DNA of 64,000 nt. Source: Odontocerum albicorne. Taxonomy: Eukaryota; Arthropoda; Insecta; Trichoptera; Odontoceridae. The notes beneath the pieces are model-generated. The model saw nothing but the letters and a program-made list of their open reading frames with translations, did not search any database and was not told the DNA's origin. Both the position numbers and the translations under genes were made by a program. Below, in pieces: positions 1 through 9,925 of this stretch. Position 1 is the stretch's first letter, and every line of letters starts with the position of its first letter. The stretch spans positions 23,285,159-23,349,158 of the forward strand of contig OX463845.1 of NCBI GenBank assembly GCA_949825065.1. The letters are read 5' to 3'.

Positions 1-1021
1 ACACTGTGGATATATTCTCGGCACCGCCTAGCAGTATGAGAAGAATCCTGGCTGATATTCTTCCTAATGAATAAGCTAACACTAGAAGCAGATCCTCTTT
101 GTGTAACAGGAGAACTCCATGCAAAGTGGATAAAAATAATAATAATGAAAAGAAAACATTGCCCCAAATGGTTCACCTCGAAATGACAGTCAAAATAAGA
201 GAATATATTTTTATTCCGCTTATTTTAAGTGTTTTTTGAGGTGTTGTATTTGGCGCAACATTTTATTAGTTATGGAAACCTTTCAATAAATTTAAATAAA
301 ATGTAGAACCATTTTTTAATAATGATGGGTGTATTTTACTTTCTTGATATTAACATTAATTAATTTCATATGAAAGCCCAGTCTGAAAATACGAGTACAT
401 ATACATTATTTGATAAAGTAAAATTAAAAGAACTAAGTTTCAAAATCATAGTAATATGACCTCGAAAACTAGGCAGAAAAAAGCCCCGTTGTTTTCTAAG
501 GTGTAGCACATCATGAACTTTTCTGCAGAAGTTCAACATGTAAACCATAACCATATGCCTAAAAAGCGGAATTATTTTATTTTCTATTTCATTCTTTTTA
601 TTCATAAAAATGACTAAGAGGATATTCATTACATGACAGTAAATGTTTTATTTCACAAAATATTCTTGTAGATAACATTTTTTAATTGTTCTAACATGTT
701 TTAATGTTTTATGATTTGAATTGAACATATTTTTTGGCAGATTGTCTTATTATAAAACAACTTGAATAATATTCATAAAAGTAAGATGTTCATTCATTTA
801 TTGTAATTGTACATTTGTATTATAAGAATAATTTAATGAAATGGTACTAATCACATTAGAATTTACACAAAATATGTAAATGATAAAACATTTCTCTTAA
901 ATTAAATTTATTGTTATCCTACATAAATAAATGAAGAAGGCATAAATAAAAGAAACATTTCGTATCTATTTTGTCTCTGGTTTATATTTTTTTATCTTCA
1001 ATCTTTCAAATAATTTTTATA
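1..1021. other. AT-rich non-coding flank
   Basis: No gene is supported here. Short open frames are AT-driven. At 15-38 one frame reads IFSAPPSS, which resembles the start of the hAT transposase dimerisation region, but the frame stops at 74 and nothing else supports it. The TA dinucleotide at 1020-1021 is the target-site copy of the neighbouring mariner. Confidence 0.6.
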
Positions 1022-2316
1022 TTGGGTGTACAAATTAGTTCGGTCCTTTTTTTTGTGTTCAAAAATGCATTTATTTCTAAACAAAATGAATGAACAGATC
1101 AATTAAAGTATTGTCCATCGCTGGCTACTACTTTTTCCCATCTCTCAGGCAATTTTCGAATTCCATCTCGAAAACATGACTCGTCTTTTGAGGCGATCCA
1201 AGTTTGGAGCCAATTTTCGGTTTCTACGAAAGAAGTGAACCGGTGACCTGCCAAATCGTGCTGCATTCTTCGGAACAACCAGTAATCAGAAGGAGCAATG
1301 TCCGGGGAATACGGCGGGTGCGGTAAAACATCCCATTTGAGCGTTTCCAAATATTTTTTTACGACTTTTGCGACATGAGGCCGAGCGTTGTCATGAAGAA
1401 GAATAACTTTATCATGTCTTTGCTCGTATTCCGGCCGTTTTTCTCGCAATGCACGGCTCAAACTAATTAATTGTAGCCGATACCGATCGCCCATAATGGA
1501 ATCGCCAGGTTTCAGCACCTCATAGTAAACAACACCCCTTTGGTCCCACCAGATACAGAGCATGATCTTCGAACCATGTATGTTCGGTTTTGGTGTTGAT
1601 GTTGAGGTCGATGGCAACGATTGACCGGGCTTAGCATAGTATTTTTTCTTCTTGGGGTTGTCGTAGAATATCCACTTCTCATCTCCAGTTACAATCCGAT
1701 GCAAAAACCTTTTCTTTGTTGCCTTTGAATCAGCTGCTCGCAAGTGAAAAATCGCCTTTCAACGTCTCTCGGTTTCAGTTCATAAGGCACCCAATTTCCT
1801 TGTTTTTGAATCATTCCCATGGCTCTCAATCGTACGGAAACGGCTTGTTGAACGGCCAATGATTCTGCAAGCTCCTCTTGCGTTTGACTCTGATCTTCTT
1901 TGAGTAATGCCTCTAATTTTTTGTCCTCAAATTTTTTTGGTTGTCCAGACGAGGCTTGTCTTCGATGCTGAAATCTCCATCCTTGAAATGTCGAAACCAT
2001 TCCATACATGATTTATCAGTTGGAGCAGCGTCACCATAAACTTCGACAAGCATTCAATGGGCTTCAGCTGCACTTTTCTTCCAATTTAAGCAGAAAATTA
2101 AAACCTCCCGCAAATGCTGCTTGGTTAACACAAAATTCGACATTTTCAACACTGTACAAAACAAGGTTTTTGCATGAAACTCAAAGCGATATAAACTGAA
2201 TATTATTGGCAGATGTCTAACCTCTCTGAAACCGCCAAAATCGGCTGTCACTATGAACCATTCATAACAGCCAGAGTCATCTTTTGGAAACGGACCGAAC
2301 TAATTTGTACTCCCAA
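1022..2316 (-). mobile_element. mariner transposon A, full length, inactive
   Basis: The element is 1295 bp and lies between two TA dinucleotides (1020-1021 and 2317-2318), as expected for Tc1/mariner insertion. The left end starts TTGGGTGTACAAATTAGTTC. The right end, read on the other strand, starts TTGGGAGTACAAATTAGTTC, so the terminal inverted repeats differ at one position in the first twenty. Inside is a single decayed transposase gene on the minus strand. It sits about 300 bp beyond the stop codon of the receptor gene and in the same orientation. The near-intact repeats suggest the insertion is not very old, although the gene is already broken. Confidence 0.93.
1099..2143 (-). pseudogene. 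mariner A transposase pseudogene
   Basis: This encoded a cut-and-paste transposase of about 348 residues, the normal mariner length. The reading starts MSNFVLTKQHLR at 2143. Seen directly: an in-frame TGA at 2056-2054 where relatives have Arg; a one-base loss near 1946-1951, after which the frame continues with GQPKKFED; and a second one-base loss in the A run 1703-1707 (T run on the coding strand), after which it continues with HRIVTGDEKWIFYDN. The three catalytic Asp residues of the D,D34D triad are still readable: in VTGDEKW, in LLHDNARPH and in APSDYWLF. Thirty-four residues separate the last two. The C-terminus KLPERWEKVVASDGQYFN is typical. With one stop and two frameshifts it cannot make a full protein. 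Confidence 0.92.
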
Positions 2317-2554
2317 TAGTTTTGAACAGATATTCTTTATGAAAAATAATCATATTTTTCTCCAGCATCAGCGTACTTTATATTTTTCTTACCCTTTATG
2401 TCTCAGACTTATTCCATTGCACTGTAGTGTTTCATAAATTGATTATATAATCAATGATTACTAAGAAATAATATTTTTTTTACATTTTACAAGCAATATG
2501 AAATGCAGCTTATGATTTATGGTTATAATTCTGAGTAACACGTTGATATATTTT

Positions 2555-2560
2555 TTTAAT
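2555..2560 (-). terminator. possible poly(A) signal of the receptor gene
   Basis: The plus strand reads TTTAAT, which is ATTAAA on the minus strand, about 60 bp after the receptor stop codon. It is the second-commonest poly(A) hexamer, but in DNA this AT-rich it can easily occur by chance. I saw no better AATAAA between the stop codon and the mariner. Confidence 0.25.
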
Positions 2561-2615
2561 GATTATACACATAAAGATCACAAAATTGAATCCAGTATAA
2601 ATTTAAACTTAATAT

Positions 2616-3299
2616 TTACACAAAATATTTCTTAACACTTATATTTTTAAAACTTAAACTATGTGTGTCAGGTTGCCCGATGGGGAGAGTAGCTACAGAA
2701 TCTCCATCAGAATCCTTACTATTAGAGTCTATCATTCTCAAACTATTAACATCTAGACTGTCATCGAAGCCTAGATTTTCAATTATATGGCAACCACTTG
2801 CATTGTCTGTTAGCCCACTGTCGTAGCCGACATTCTCGATAATTCTACATCGATCACTTTTCACAAAATTGTTATTTATCACAAGCGAGGTGTCTTTTGA
2901 ATTTTCATCTTTTTTTATTAGATTGTTTGTCTGTTTTTCTCGTGATTCTATATTTGTTTCTTCAATTTTTTGAACCTCTGGAGGTGCTCTACTACTTATA
3001 GTTTCCAAAGGTAACTTTCGTTCTGTAGATTTAAAGGCGGTGTTAGCTCTGTATCCTCTGTCGAATTCGGGACAGTCGGGATTCTGACATCGAAGGAGCC
3101 TTAAGAATGCTTTGCGGAAACCAGTGTTCTTCCAAGCGTATATGATTGGGTTGACTCCTGAGTTAGCCATGGCTAACGAAAAAACTGCTTTGTATAGAAC
3201 TGGAGTATTGCTCACTGGAGACGTCATTGCTTGAGCACATATGACCACCACATATGGCATCCAACAAATGGAAAAGCTGCCCAACACCATTAGCACAAC
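2616..3299 (-). CDS. receptor coding exon 4 (TM6 to C-terminus)
   Basis: The acceptor is TTGCAG|GTT in phase 0. It encodes 227 residues: TM6 with CWMP, TM7 with NPIIY, helix 8 with basic FRKAFLRLLR and two cysteines that could be palmitoylated (326 and 331), then a Ser/Thr/Asn/Asp-rich cytoplasmic tail ending KKYFV and a stop codon. The tail holds two copies of a ten-residue motif 19 residues apart. Confidence 0.9.
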   Translation of the reverse strand, partial: VVLMVLGSFSICWMPYVVVICAQAMTSPVSNTPVLYKAVFSLAMANSGVNPIIYAWKNTGFRKAFLRLLRCQNPDCPEFDRGYRANTAFKSTERKLPLETISSRAPPEVQKIEETNIESREKQTNNLIKKDENSKDTSLVINNNFVKSDRCRIIENVGYDSGLTDNASGCHIIENLGFDDSLDVNSLRMIDSNSKDSDGDSVATLPIGQPDTHSLSFKNISVKKYFV

Positions 3300-5919
3300 C
3301 TGCAACAAAAAGATTTTTTTTAAATAAATTGCACACTTCCTATTTTACTTATAAGATATATATTTTTCAATACAAAAAATCTATTAACTTAATCCTTAAA
3401 ATTTTTTTAGCATATTTATTTATTGATTAAAATTGGTATTACGATTTCTGATTTGAAGCAAACTGGTTTCTTTTATTTATTGAAAAAATGTGCATCTACA
3501 GTAATCACAAAAGATAAAGTAAAACTTTCTATGGTAATTTTTTTTCATTGTGTAGTCATTGAACCTTTTAATTGTCATCAAATGAAATGCAACCTTGTAA
3601 AACCACTATTTGACCATGATATTTCTTGTCTATCCTTTGATATTAAAGATTTCCTTCTCTATTATGACCCATTAGTATAAAAAAAAGAAATTTTCACTGT
3701 GTAAATAAATGGGGTATATTTTGAACTATTATAAAAATTAACATTTATGTAAATGAGACATTTGATGGTTCACCTGTATACTTTTCCAATCATTTGGCCC
3801 TGGTGGCAGGCAGGTGGTGGTGCGCATGCGCTTGGTGTGCAGCGAGGCTTCCCGCCATATCCTCCAATACAGTACAAGGAGCAGTAGCCAAATTAAAGAG
3901 AACATCGGGGCAAGAACTGTTGTGGTATATTCTTTTGGGAAAACCTGAAAAAAATCACATTTTTTAATACTTTTATTTTATATTTATATATAACATATAT
4001 GTATATATAACATTTTCATTAGGTATAATAAAATCTGCTAGACTTATTTTCATATTGGAAATCTCTTCGAACAAATGAGAAAGATGTATGTTAAAAACAT
4101 CTTAGGAATATTTCATTGGAATCCATCCCAAATCATCAGGTGAAAGTCTAACATTCTTAAACAAGAGTTATTAGGTGTAAACTCACAAAAATTACAGTTA
4201 AATCACATTCTAACAACTTTAACATGTAATATAAATAAAATAATTTTTTTGCAATATTATAATAATAAATTTACAATAATTTTTCTTTTTCTTTTATGCC
4301 TTTGATCCTTCATTCAATTCAGCTCCATTGAATTTAGACTTATGGTTACTTAACTTTTAAAATTTAGGAAAAACTAGTACTTGGACATAATTAGTTTGTT
4401 CCTGTAAAACAAGGGTTCAAAGATGATTTCTTCACCCCAAAGCACTTATTCTTGGATTGAGAAATAAACAAATATATTTTTTTAAATTGCCTGTTTTACA
4501 ATTGCAATTTGATGATAATGACTAAACCAAATTGATGATCAATAAGTTTTAATTATGGTGGTAACAGTCATGTTATGTATACAGTTGTCATAGTCAAACT
4601 TACTTTATGCATGTCGCACGAGTCGGCCATACCCCAGTTGTTCCAGAAGATGGGCACCACGCTGACGCCAACGGCCATCATCCATCCCACACCCATCATG
4701 GTACTCGTGGCCAGCTTGCTCATGTAGCGGCTATAGTGCAGTGGGTGTAGAATTGCCACGTATCTGCAAACATTAATCCTCGTATATTTCATTTCAAACT
4801 TCAGAAGAAAAAGTGTCGATAAAATGCTTGATTCTTATATTCTATCCATATTATACTTATTTTTCATTGTTGACAATAAACCAATTTTATTTCCCGGATT
4901 TTAAGTAGTCCTATATATGATACATATTTAATACTTTATTTGTCTAGGAAATCTTATTCTTTATTCCTGTTAATTTAGATTTTTCGTTCAATAATGAAGA
5001 AGTATAATTTAGGGAAATAAAATGATCATAAATCTATTTACAAACAAACATACTATCGATCCATTAAGCTTTTGGTGTAGTCAAAGAGGACAGAGCGCCA
5101 AATTTTCCTACCCTAACCTTCTTTTTTTTGCCTCCTCAACATCCATACATTGTCTTTCCTTCTTTCCACCCTTATCTTTTCTTCTTTCAAAATTTGTTTT
5201 ACTTAGTCCAATCATACTTTTCTATTTATTTTAATAATAGTATATTTTTAATGTTTGAAGAAGAATTAAGAGAAATATACTATTTTATTTAATTTATAGG
5301 ACCAGACATTGCTAAATATGACAAAGCATATATATGTTAATCTTTTAGATTTTTTTTTCTATTTACTTCTAGGATTGATTATGTGATATTGAATTAACGT
5401 AGCTTGTAACTTTATGGAAATGATTTTAATTGAAATTTTAGATTTTAGTTAAACATAAACATACAGTATAATAATTAAAACTTACCTATCAACCGCTATA
5501 CCAATCAAGTTAAGTATGGATGCACAACATGCTAAGGTGATAAGTATGAATCTCAACACACAAGTTGTCTTCATTCTTCCCAGTTCGGCATCCAAGTAGA
5601 AGGCCAGGTGATATGGGAGGGTCAACCCAACACTCAAGTCTGATATGGCTAAATTCAATACAAATTTGTTTGATATGAGATTAGAAAGCCTCCTGCTCAG
5701 TGTAACGGCCAGTATTGTTAAAGTGTTGCCACAAAGAATAATTATCATCAAAATGCCATCGATGACTGTCCATGGCCACATTGACTCAGTCATTTCATCG
5801 TGCTGAGTGAAATTTTCATGTTTTATCAAAGAATCTGTCAGGTTACTAATGCTGTCTGTAATAATTTCTTCAGTCCTTGCCATTTTATACATTGTGTAAT
5901 TTGTGAGCATTTTGTCCAT
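2616..5919 (-). CDS. class A GPCR, adenosine-receptor/MECA-like, four exons
   Basis: This is a plasma-membrane seven-helix receptor expected to couple to G proteins; the ligand is unknown. Coding exons are 5919-5486, 4763-4604, 3944-3774 and 3299-2616, joined by introns of 722, 659 and 474 bp with GT-AG borders, giving 482 residues. The ATG at 5919 is preceded in frame by TAA 21 bp upstream. N-glycosylation sites are at 7, 26 and 36. TM1 lies about 52-74 with GN; TM2 86-106 with NLAISD; TM3 120-142 with Cys120; DRY 144-146; TM4 Trp172; Cys194 in loop 2 can pair with Cys120; TM5 203-225; CWMP 267-270; NPIIY 305-309; helix 8 316-326 with Cys326. Position 3.32 is Ile, so an amine receptor is unlikely. 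The TM3, TM7 and helix 8 patterns resemble adenosine receptors, which is inference. The tail of about 155 residues has a duplicated motif. No damage is seen. Confidence 0.9.
3774..3944 (-). CDS. receptor coding exon 3 (TM5 and loop 3)
   Basis: This 171 bp exon is symmetrical (phase 0 on both sides) and encodes VFPKEYTTTVLAPMFSLIW and onward: a hydrophobic TM5 with a Pro near its middle, then a short basic third intracellular loop that includes HTKRMR. The acceptor is TTTCAG|GTT and the donor CAG|GTGAAC. No initiator codon opens this exon, so it is recognised from splice sites and receptor topology. Confidence 0.88.
4604..4763 (-). CDS. receptor coding exon 2 (DRY to loop 2)
   Basis: The acceptor is TTTGCAG|A, and the A completes AGA (Arg145), restoring DRY across the intron. 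The exon then encodes 53 residues from YVAILHPLHY through TM4 (Trp172) to loop 2 (Cys194) and ends AAA|GTAAGT in phase 0. The restored motif across a split codon is strong evidence for this splice junction. Confidence 0.9.
5078..5220 (-). mobile_element. LINE family-1 fragment in receptor intron 1
   Basis: Read on the minus strand this piece resembles the stretch that encodes DQVNDILKE in the clearer copies at 9047-9530 and 57897-58400. Similar blocks here are the plus-strand CTTTCAAAATTTGTTTTACT followed by TAGTCCAATCATACTTTT. It is degraded, short and has no open frame of its own, so the assignment is tentative. It lies wholly within the first intron of the receptor gene. Confidence 0.4.
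5486..5919 (-). CDS. receptor coding exon 1 (N-terminus to TM3)
   Basis: It encodes residues 1-144 plus the first two bases (AG) of Arg145. It carries the extracellular N-terminus with three NxT sites, TM1, TM2 and TM3, and ends inside the DRY motif. The donor is AG|GTAAGT (phase 2). An alternative start at Met13 would keep two of the three glycosylation sites. Any 5' untranslated exon or promoter upstream of 5919 could not be recognised. Confidence 0.9.
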
Positions 5920-6780
5920 TTTTACTTCTACATAATATATTTTTTAATCTGTCGGAATGTTCTTGTTCGTAGTTTAATTTAAATATCGCAGTTTTATGTT
6001 AAATACACTAAATATTTTCTAATTTTTCGAACTTTTTAATACTTGATATCTTTATAACTGTTTTAATCAGTGTCCATTTTACACAGAGTATTTTTTATTT
6101 TATTATCGTGAAACTATTTATCATTTTCGTACATTTTATAATTGTTTCCATTTGTTCAACCCATCTTATTGTTTGACTAACTAAGTGACGTTTCATTTTA
6201 TTTATTGTTTTCTGTATAGTAATATTTGCAGGCATTATCTGAAACAAATGAAAAATTACTTTTCACAATACATTTTTGGTTGGTTGGTTTGTCTACATTT
6301 TTTCAATGATTACAATTTAAAAAAAAATACTAATAAGCTTGCCAAATTGTATTACGTTCCTCGAAGTATAATTAGTAAATATAATAATAATAATTAAGCT
6401 ATAATTTTTTCAGTGGTTATACATTTTCTACAGAGGTGCTTAATTGATAAATTGGTACTGAAAATTGCATCAAAAAATATTCTGGAAAGAATTTATTTTA
6501 TTTTAACATTCATTCAAATACATTTCGTGGATTTATTACTTTGTAGCAAACTCTTCCTATCAAGCAGATTCTGTTTCATAAAACACATCTTTGATATTCA
6601 TGATAGTACATGACATAATGAAAAACAGTAATATTCAAATAATAGTTAATGAAACTAAGATATTTCTCAAAGAAGAAAAGGGTATGTGTGGGAAATAATA
6701 AATAGCGGAATATTTAGAGAGAAATAATGCTTTTGGAGTTATGTATGAAAATACTATGTTATTATGTGTTAGCTTAAAAT
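5920..6780. other. upstream flank of the receptor gene
   Basis: AT-rich DNA upstream of the receptor start codon. It would hold the 5' untranslated region and perhaps the promoter, but I recognise no TATA, initiator or other element with confidence. Only short AT-driven frames occur. Confidence 0.5.
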
Positions 6781-6972
6781 TTCGTTTTGTATGTTACCGT
6801 ACAATCTGAAGGGTTTAGTTCCGTGTGAAAATCTCTTTCAATACAACCACAAATATGTTAAAGAGATTTGAAGTAAACACAAGACTGGAATTCTTATTTA
6901 AAAAAAATGAAAATCGAATCCGCAACCCCCGGGTTGGAAGACAGGCGTCTTATCCACACAGGTTGTCAAAGT
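6781..6972 (-). mobile_element. tRNA-derived SINE copy
   Basis: The tail is on the left (TACCGTACAATCTGAAGGG, compare GTACAACCTGGCGGG elsewhere). The head is on the right: AATCGAATCCGCAACCCCCG and GAAGACAGGCGTCTTATC are the reverse complements of a B box and of the tRNA anticodon-side sequence. The outermost head is degraded. Confidence 0.85.
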
Positions 6973-7693
6973 GTATGGATAAGACATACTATTCAAATTT
7001 GATATAATAATTAGACGCCTGATGTTCACCATTTTCACCTTCTTGATGCCAAGTATCTGCCACGGTTATTCTTTGATATTGTTTTCCGATGTGAAAGGTC
7101 AGGGCACTGACAACTCCCTTTTCACTCCTCCACCCCAACCCCCGTAATGTTGCACATGTCTGGTATTGACGGTCGCCGATATCCCTGACCTTACCGAAAC
7201 CCCTTTCCATTCTCCCCAAGTTAACTCCGCCGTACAAATGCGATGTGTAACAAATTCAACCACCGAGTAAAATGGACCCGACTTGTAGTACATTTTAGAA
7301 GTAATTTATATCTATCGCCTTTTACGAAGTTGTGTCTGAACCGTTTTTAAAGCAAAGTGGAACAAATATTGCACTAAAGTTATCGAGCGCCACATGGCAA
7401 GCGCTTCGAATTTTCTCTTTTCACGTCTTATATAAAACGTACAAACTTAAAAAAATATATATAAATTATGTACATAATAACAGCAATGAACAAAGCCGAA
7501 TTAAATTGCTGAAATGCACGCGCTTAGAAGAATTCATTGTATGTCGTTACACGACAGAATCATCATCATCGTCTTCACATTCTCCTTCCGGATCAGGGCT
7601 GCGATCTCGTCAACGCAGATCTCTAATTATCTCGATTTCTGTGGGCTGATCTCCAAAATTATCGTTTCTGGTATTCGTATGACTAACGTATGA
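6973..7693. other. unexplained stretch with a GC-richer block
   Basis: From about 7020 to 7260 the sequence is clearly richer in G+C than its surroundings, with runs such as CCACCCCAACCCCCG. The open frames across it are short and overlap in different frames without a recognisable protein. At 7560-7575 there is a small (CAT)n-like run. It may be an old repeat. Confidence 0.4.
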
Positions 7694-7879
7694 TTCTTTC
7701 GTTATATATAGTACAACCTGACGGGTTTATTGTCATGTTAATGTAATCTCTTCCAATCAATCAGAAATATGTTAGAAAGGCCGTAAGAGAAAACCAGACT
7801 GAAACCCTTTTTTAAAATTTGGGTACCAATAGTAATCGAACCCGCGACCCCCGGGTTAAAAAAATAGATCTTATCTTAC
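7694..7879 (-). mobile_element. tRNA-derived SINE copy with rearranged head
   Basis: It starts with the conserved tail (CTTTCGTTATATATAGTACA then ACCTGACGGG), followed by the body (CAATCAGAAATATG, AAAACCAGACTGAAACCC) and the B-box complement GTAATCGAACCCGCGACCCC. Where the A-box end should follow, the sequence passes into a tandem duplication at 7880-8011 that contains two versions of the missing head. Confidence 0.85.
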
Positions 7880-8011
7880 TCTCTGACAGATCTTAACAAC
7901 AAGTTAATGGACGTCGTCCGTCGTAGCATGTCTTGGTCACCTTGATCTCTGACAGATCTTACCAATAAGTTCACGGAGGTCGTCCGTCGTAGCTTGTCCT
8001 GGCCACCTTAA
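7880..8011. repeat. tandem duplication, two 66 bp units
   Basis: Two units start TCTCTGACAGATCTTA at 7880 and 7946. Each contains a version of the SINE head end (AACAAGTTAATGGACGTCGTCC and ACCAATAAGTTCACGGAGGT), so the 5' end of the neighbouring SINE plus flanking DNA was duplicated. The two units differ at several positions. Confidence 0.85.
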
Positions 8012-9046
8012 CTGAGACCTCTCCATTTGTTCTTGAAATTTCCGTATTTCTTTTATTTTTTAAATTAAAATTATGCAAGATGTATATTATCTGAAAACGG
8101 ATTTCATAAGTACAGAAAGAACTTGAAGGTGGTGTGAACATATTGAATAACCGAGTTTCAGAAGATTGGAAAATCTTTTACAAGGCGGCCATGAGTGAAG
8201 AGCGTCAAGGGAGGCCAAGAACTACCTATCGAAAAAATACATGGTTGTAGAGAAAGATAAAATAACATGTCCTGATAGTGAAACTTCGTTTGATTCGTTC
8301 GTGAAATTATCGTCGCCCAAACGGCGCGCTAGCACAATACACGTATATTGAATTGTGGTTTGTGATTTCATGATAGGGCTTCTAAGATCTTACAAATCTC
8401 CCAATATTGAGGAATTCACGGATTTAAAAAAACAGCTGCAAATTTTACGTTCTCGTAACTTGTTATGCATGCACGAGTGTGTTAGATATAATACATTATC
8501 GATTTCTCAAGGAACTTTTATTTTTTCTTTTGATCGCCTCTCGTAATACAATTTCCCACCCTATTCCCCGTCAGACGGCCAGCTGTCACATCGATATCAA
8601 TTCGACTCGACCGCGTATCGGAAAAGTTATTAGGCTGTAATGGGAAATATGGCCATATCAGACGACTAGGAAGTCAATCGCTCAGTGCTGTTAATATTTT
8701 GGGAATTTAATTTATAGACCGTATTTCTTTCTGAGGAAATGAAACATTTCTTAATATATTACTTCAGTTTTTTTCGGCGCGAGATTTAAGTTGCGCGTAA
8801 AATAAAACTTGAGAAAGTACAGTCGTCTGAATATTAATTAATTTACAATATAACGGTAGGTTCACCATGATTTTATCTATCGAGCATTTCAATTGAATGG
8901 TTTATATTCGTTTTCATTTATTTTTTATGTTCGTACAAAAGTTATTCCAGTTTTTATTGATTCTTACTGTTCGTGACTATTCATGATTTTGACAGGTATT
9001 TTTTTTAATTAATTATTTTTAAATTAGCACTTATCTGCCTAATTAG
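8012..9046. other. non-coding stretch
   Basis: No gene or recognisable repeat. The part near 8540-8680 is somewhat less AT-rich. Open frames do not exceed about 63 codons. Confidence 0.5.
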
Positions 9047-9530
9047 ACGCATGTCCGTCATAAGACAGGTATACATACAATCACACCTTTCCCTATCAAG
9101 GTAGGCAGAGAGGATATAGTCCCATACTTTTCATTGCGACGTACATCTTTCGACTTCTCCACATGCATACACTTTTTCATGTAGATCTTCCTATGTTTCT
9201 GACTAACATTCCCTTCTTTCAAAATATCATTCACTTGTTTCAACCCTACTTTCCTTTGTCTTTATCTACCACGTCTTCCACTCCCATTCGCTCTGTATAT
9301 GTGTTTTGCTAGTCTTTCTTCATTCATTCGTTCTTAATCAACACATCAGCCTTAAGTTCACATTCATCCCTAATCTTTTCATTCCGTACACTGTCATCCC
9401 ATGTAATGCTTCTCAGTGCACGCATTGCTACAGCATTTATTCGGCTCCTTTCAGTATTGTTCCAAGTCCACGTTTCACTCCCATACATGAAAGTTGGTAC
9501 TTAAATACTGTTAAAAACCATCACCTGAGC
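9047..9530 (-). mobile_element. LINE family-1 3' end, 5'-truncated
   Basis: On the minus strand, starting near 9500, the reading gives MYGSETWTWNNTERSRINAV, then MRALRSITWDDSVRNEKIRD, then after frame breaks KQVNDILKEGNV and finally GTISSLPT. This order (YGSETW, then RINAVEMRALR, then a conserved C-terminus) is familiar from the C-terminal part of insect non-LTR retrotransposon reverse transcriptases. Several stops and frameshifts make it a dead copy. Together with 57897-58400 it is the longest copy in the window, and the two end at nearly the same upstream point. Confidence 0.8.
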
Positions 9531-9721
9531 AGATTTAGGCTTTTATTTGGATATAGACATCACTGCAAAATCTTTAATATTAAAGTAAACTTTTGAACAT
9601 ATTGTGATATAAACGTGTGATATATTTTAATATAAGGAAAAAAAATACAATTAGTAAAACCTATTCTTAGTGAAATGAATAAACACACTACCGATAGTCA
9701 TTTTTGACAAACCGTGGAAAG

Positions 9722-9925
9722 GACCTCCCCTCCGTTCCTTACTTGGTAAGGTATCTGATTTGCAACCCGGGGGCTGTGGGCTTATTCCCGTGAGTATCCA
9801 CATTTTTAAGAAAAGATTCCAGTCTGGTTTTCACTTATGGCCTCTTTAACATCTTTCTGGTTGGTTTGAAGAGATCGTCACGTGGTAATAAATACGCGAG
9901 GTTGTACAGTAAACAACAAAAGTTC
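9722..9925 (+). mobile_element. tRNA-derived SINE copy
   Basis: It opens with a degraded head (ACTTGGTAAGGTATCTGATT, then CAACCCGGGGGCTGTGGG). The body is well kept (GATTCCAGTCTGGTTTTCAC, TTTCTGGTTGGTTTGAAGAG) and the end reads GAGGTTGTACAGTAAACAAC. The B box is damaged (GGGCTTATTCCC), so it is unlikely to be transcribed by RNA polymerase III. Confidence 0.9.

Noticed and set aside
15..74. IFSAPPSS reading as the end of a hAT transposase
   Set aside because: Only eight residues fit, and the frame ends quickly without the expected following motif. The window start cuts off any upstream evidence.
2616..5919. Amine (octopamine/serotonin-like) receptor identity
   Set aside because: Position 3.32 is Ile and not the Asp required for amine binding, and the TM7/helix 8 pattern is closer to adenosine-type receptors.
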